Positions 62,130-64,000 of a stretch of 64,000 bases of DNA are shown here, piece by piece. Source of the DNA: Lates calcarifer (lineage: Eukaryota > Chordata > Actinopteri > Centropomidae); NCBI RefSeq assembly GCF_001640805.2, contig NC_066833.1, positions 13,224,183 to 13,288,182 on the forward strand, read 5' to 3'. Position 1 is the stretch's first letter, and every line of letters starts with the position of its first letter. The notes below the pieces were generated by a model. It saw only the letters and a list, made by a program, of their open reading frames with translations, had not been told where the DNA came from and ran no database searches. The translations under genes were made by a program, and so were the position numbers.

Positions 62130-62430
62130 CATCTCACATCCGTCATGGAGGCTGGTTGCAGGGTCAAACTCAGTACTGTGGCGAATGGCCCTGTTATCAC
62201 ACAGCTTTACATTCGCTGCGCTGCCTTTTCTCAAAGGCAGCAAAACAGGCCTGGAAGACAACCAAAAATAGAGACGCCCAATTAGAACTGCTCTCAAAGC
62301 TTTGATGGAATTAGCAGTGAAAGGGGGCTTGCATAACCTACCCTCCCAGTAAACGACAAAATGTGCAGACAGCATATGCAACGCTTGTCCTATTTACTGG
62401 AAACGAGTCCTGGGTCAATTTTCCGGTGCC
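62130..62430. promoter_or_regulatory. Candidate conserved non-coding island
   Basis: About 300 bp without simple repeats. It includes catccgtcatgg, acattcgctgcgctgcc, cccaattagaac and ggaattagcag. Scattered CpGs are more frequent than nearby. Open frames on both strands (61986 plus, 62381 minus) lack protein features and start in a GA tract. Confidence 0.28.
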
Positions 62431-63600
62431 GTGGAAAAAAAATTACGTGAACAAACTGTGCACAGGGTACCTTCCTCTTCCTTGTCGTCCCTTTTTGTAA
62501 AACAGATTTTTGCCTACTGCTACATTAAGTTTGGCCCTCTGAGAAATTGTCCAGGAGTTGTATGTCGCCACAGATATGCAGATATGCATCCTGCTATATC
62601 CACATCAGCAGCAGCCTGGTGTGCTCAGGCGATACAGCCTCACACTGCAGAAGGGTGAAGCTTACAGTTATTTCACCAGGCTACTTTATATCTAGCACTT
62701 TTTCTTAATCCTTCTAGTGCCAAACATTGACGGGCACAACTGTAGACACCACTAGCATCTTAATTAAATAAGACTTTGTAGAAATCAGATTTCTGAATAT
62801 TGAAAATAAATATTGAAAGTGTATGTTTTAAATGTGCGACGGATGCCTCTAATTTTTTAGGCTTGTGCATAAAAAAAGATTTTTTTGAGAGTATGATCAT
62901 AAATGTCACCTACATATACAAAACATGAGCTATCAAAAGCTGTACTTGAACTGTTTTTATTTATTTATTTATTGATGAATTCTGATGGTATTGTCGCTAT
63001 GAGTTTTCTGTACTGTAGCTTACATTATGTTCTTATTTAATGAAAGATGTTTCAATGCAGTGTCCACTGTAATATCATCTTACTTGTACAAAATGCACGC
63101 TGATTGAAGACAGTCTGTCCGAGTTTGATCATATCCGCAGCAATAGCGCAGCTGCTGACTGGATTGAATGTCAACAGTGGAAACACACCAGTGATTCAAT
63201 TGTACTGGATAACAAACAAGCCTATGGTCACTTTGGATATTCAAGGACTTCATCTCTGCCACGTCATCCAGACTCATTATGTTTATGGAACATAAAAAAT
63301 ATGGTATAAATTGACTATGAAATGGTGTCTGATGAATTTGAAACAATGCTAGGATTAATATTTTACATTATCTGTTACTATTATAGTATATAACAGCAGG
63401 AGCTGCCACAATTTTGTGTTTGGAGTTCTAAAACAATAGAATTCAAAAGGCCTTTTAAAAACCCATGGATGGTAATTATTTTTTGATCAGTAGTTACAAC
63501 AAAGGAAGTTACATAAAACAAAACAAAAACTAAAATTTAAAATGTTTTCAGATCATGGTGGTGATATCAGGTTGATGACCTGTGCTTTCATTCATTCCAC
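62431..63600. other. AT-rich gene-free stretch
   Basis: Contains a (TTTA)n run near 62960 and overlapping short frames on both strands at 63080-63346. No exon or promoter evidence. Confidence 0.6.
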
Positions 63601-63626
63601 TTTTTTTTTTTTTTTTTTTTAAAAAA
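63601..63626 (+). repeat. T20 run followed by A6
   Basis: Twenty T then six A; 50 bp to the right begins an A-rich (AAAAT)n tract. Confidence 0.96.
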
Positions 63627-63671
63627 GGCCTCTATATCCTTTTTAAGTTATCTTAATTGTGCCTTTTTTCT

Positions 63672-63724
63672 AAAAAAAATAAAATAAAATAAAATAAAAA
63701 GAAAAAATAAAAAAAAAATAAAAA
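63672..63724 (+). repeat. A-rich (AAAAT)n tract
   Basis: AAAAT units with longer A runs and one G interruption, more than 50 bp. Confidence 0.95.
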
Positions 63725-63907
63725 TGATTGTTATTTGACATTCTGGACTTATATGTAACAATTAAGGCAGATTGTCACTTCATATATCATTTCATTGTTC
63801 ACCCATTGGTGATGATAACACGGTACCTTAGTGTAACATCTGCTGACAAACAGAAAAACTGGACCAATCAAATGACAATAGCAGAGGAAAACTACAGTAA
63901 TTTGTTT

Positions 63908-64000
63908 TTTTTATCTAAATAGCGCCAAATCATAGTAAAGTTATCTCAGGGAATTTGATATAGAGAGCAGATCTAGACCATATCCTTCATATTATTATTT
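63908..64000 (+). repeat. Interspersed teleost repeat, copy 3 (cut by window end)
   Basis: The last bases repeat the head of copy 2: a degenerate T-rich start, then ATAGCGCC-like ATAGCGCCAAATCATA, AAAGTTATCTCAGGG, and GAGAGCAGATCTAGACCATA. The element must continue beyond the window. Confidence 0.85.

Noticed and set aside
1..64000. tRNA, rRNA, CRISPR arrays, bacterial or viral genes
   Set aside because: No B-box-like GGTTCGA with a fitting cloverleaf, no rRNA blocks, no regularly spaced repeats, no operon-like reading frames, and no retroviral motif seen on either strand.

Overview
The window looks like non-coding chromosomal DNA of a bony fish, most probably a percomorph teleost. The evidence is dense (CA)n/(TG)n microsatellites, AT-rich sequence with few CpGs, three copies of an interspersed repeat with the teleost-type 'TTTATTTATATAGCGCC' head, and a 513 bp miniature inverted-repeat element with TTAAAGGTGCT ends. 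The species assignment is inference from repeat style; no protein identifies it. There are no prokaryotic operons, CRISPR arrays, rRNA or tRNA genes, and no long open reading frame. Nearly all frames above 60 codons are chance, or come from CA/TG or C/T-rich tracts.

Layout. 1-22.7 kb is intergenic or intronic, with microsatellites, two copies of the dispersed repeat (5.9 kb minus, 11.8 kb plus) and several stretches that read like conserved regulatory DNA, the best at 12.5-12.86 kb. At 22.74-23.11 kb there is a CpG-containing cluster with ETS, ZNF143/STAF-like and X-box-like motifs, followed on the minus strand by an open segment ending in a consensus GTAAGT donor. This is the best candidate in the window for a gene start; its gene would run leftward with a long first intron. 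At 25.3-25.9 kb (plus) a coding-like but stop-interrupted segment looks like a decayed gene fragment. A diverged direct duplication lies at 26.3/26.6 kb.

From 28 to 50 kb I see mostly simple repeats, a TTAA-flanked MITE (47.2-47.7 kb), regulatory-looking islands (31-33 kb, 37.2-37.5 kb) and three matches to the palindromic POU-dimer motif ATGCATATGCAT. At 53.5-55.3 kb (minus) four splice-bounded open segments are mutually phase-compatible and could be the 3' end of a gene I cannot name; this is weak because chance pseudo-exons are common. 55.6-56.7 kb holds a TG repeat, a strong polypyrimidine tract and a G-rich heptamer repeat. 56.8-58.3 kb is very AT-rich and contains a perfect 28 bp palindrome. 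58.8-62.4 kb has more regulatory-looking islands, and the window ends inside a third copy of the dispersed repeat.

I found no evidence of a novel multi-gene system. The most useful leads are the 23 kb promoter/first exon, the 25.5 kb gene relic, the 54-55 kb exon series, the POU-dimer sites and the 28 bp palindrome. Everything was read by eye, without alignment, so gene-level calls are hypotheses.
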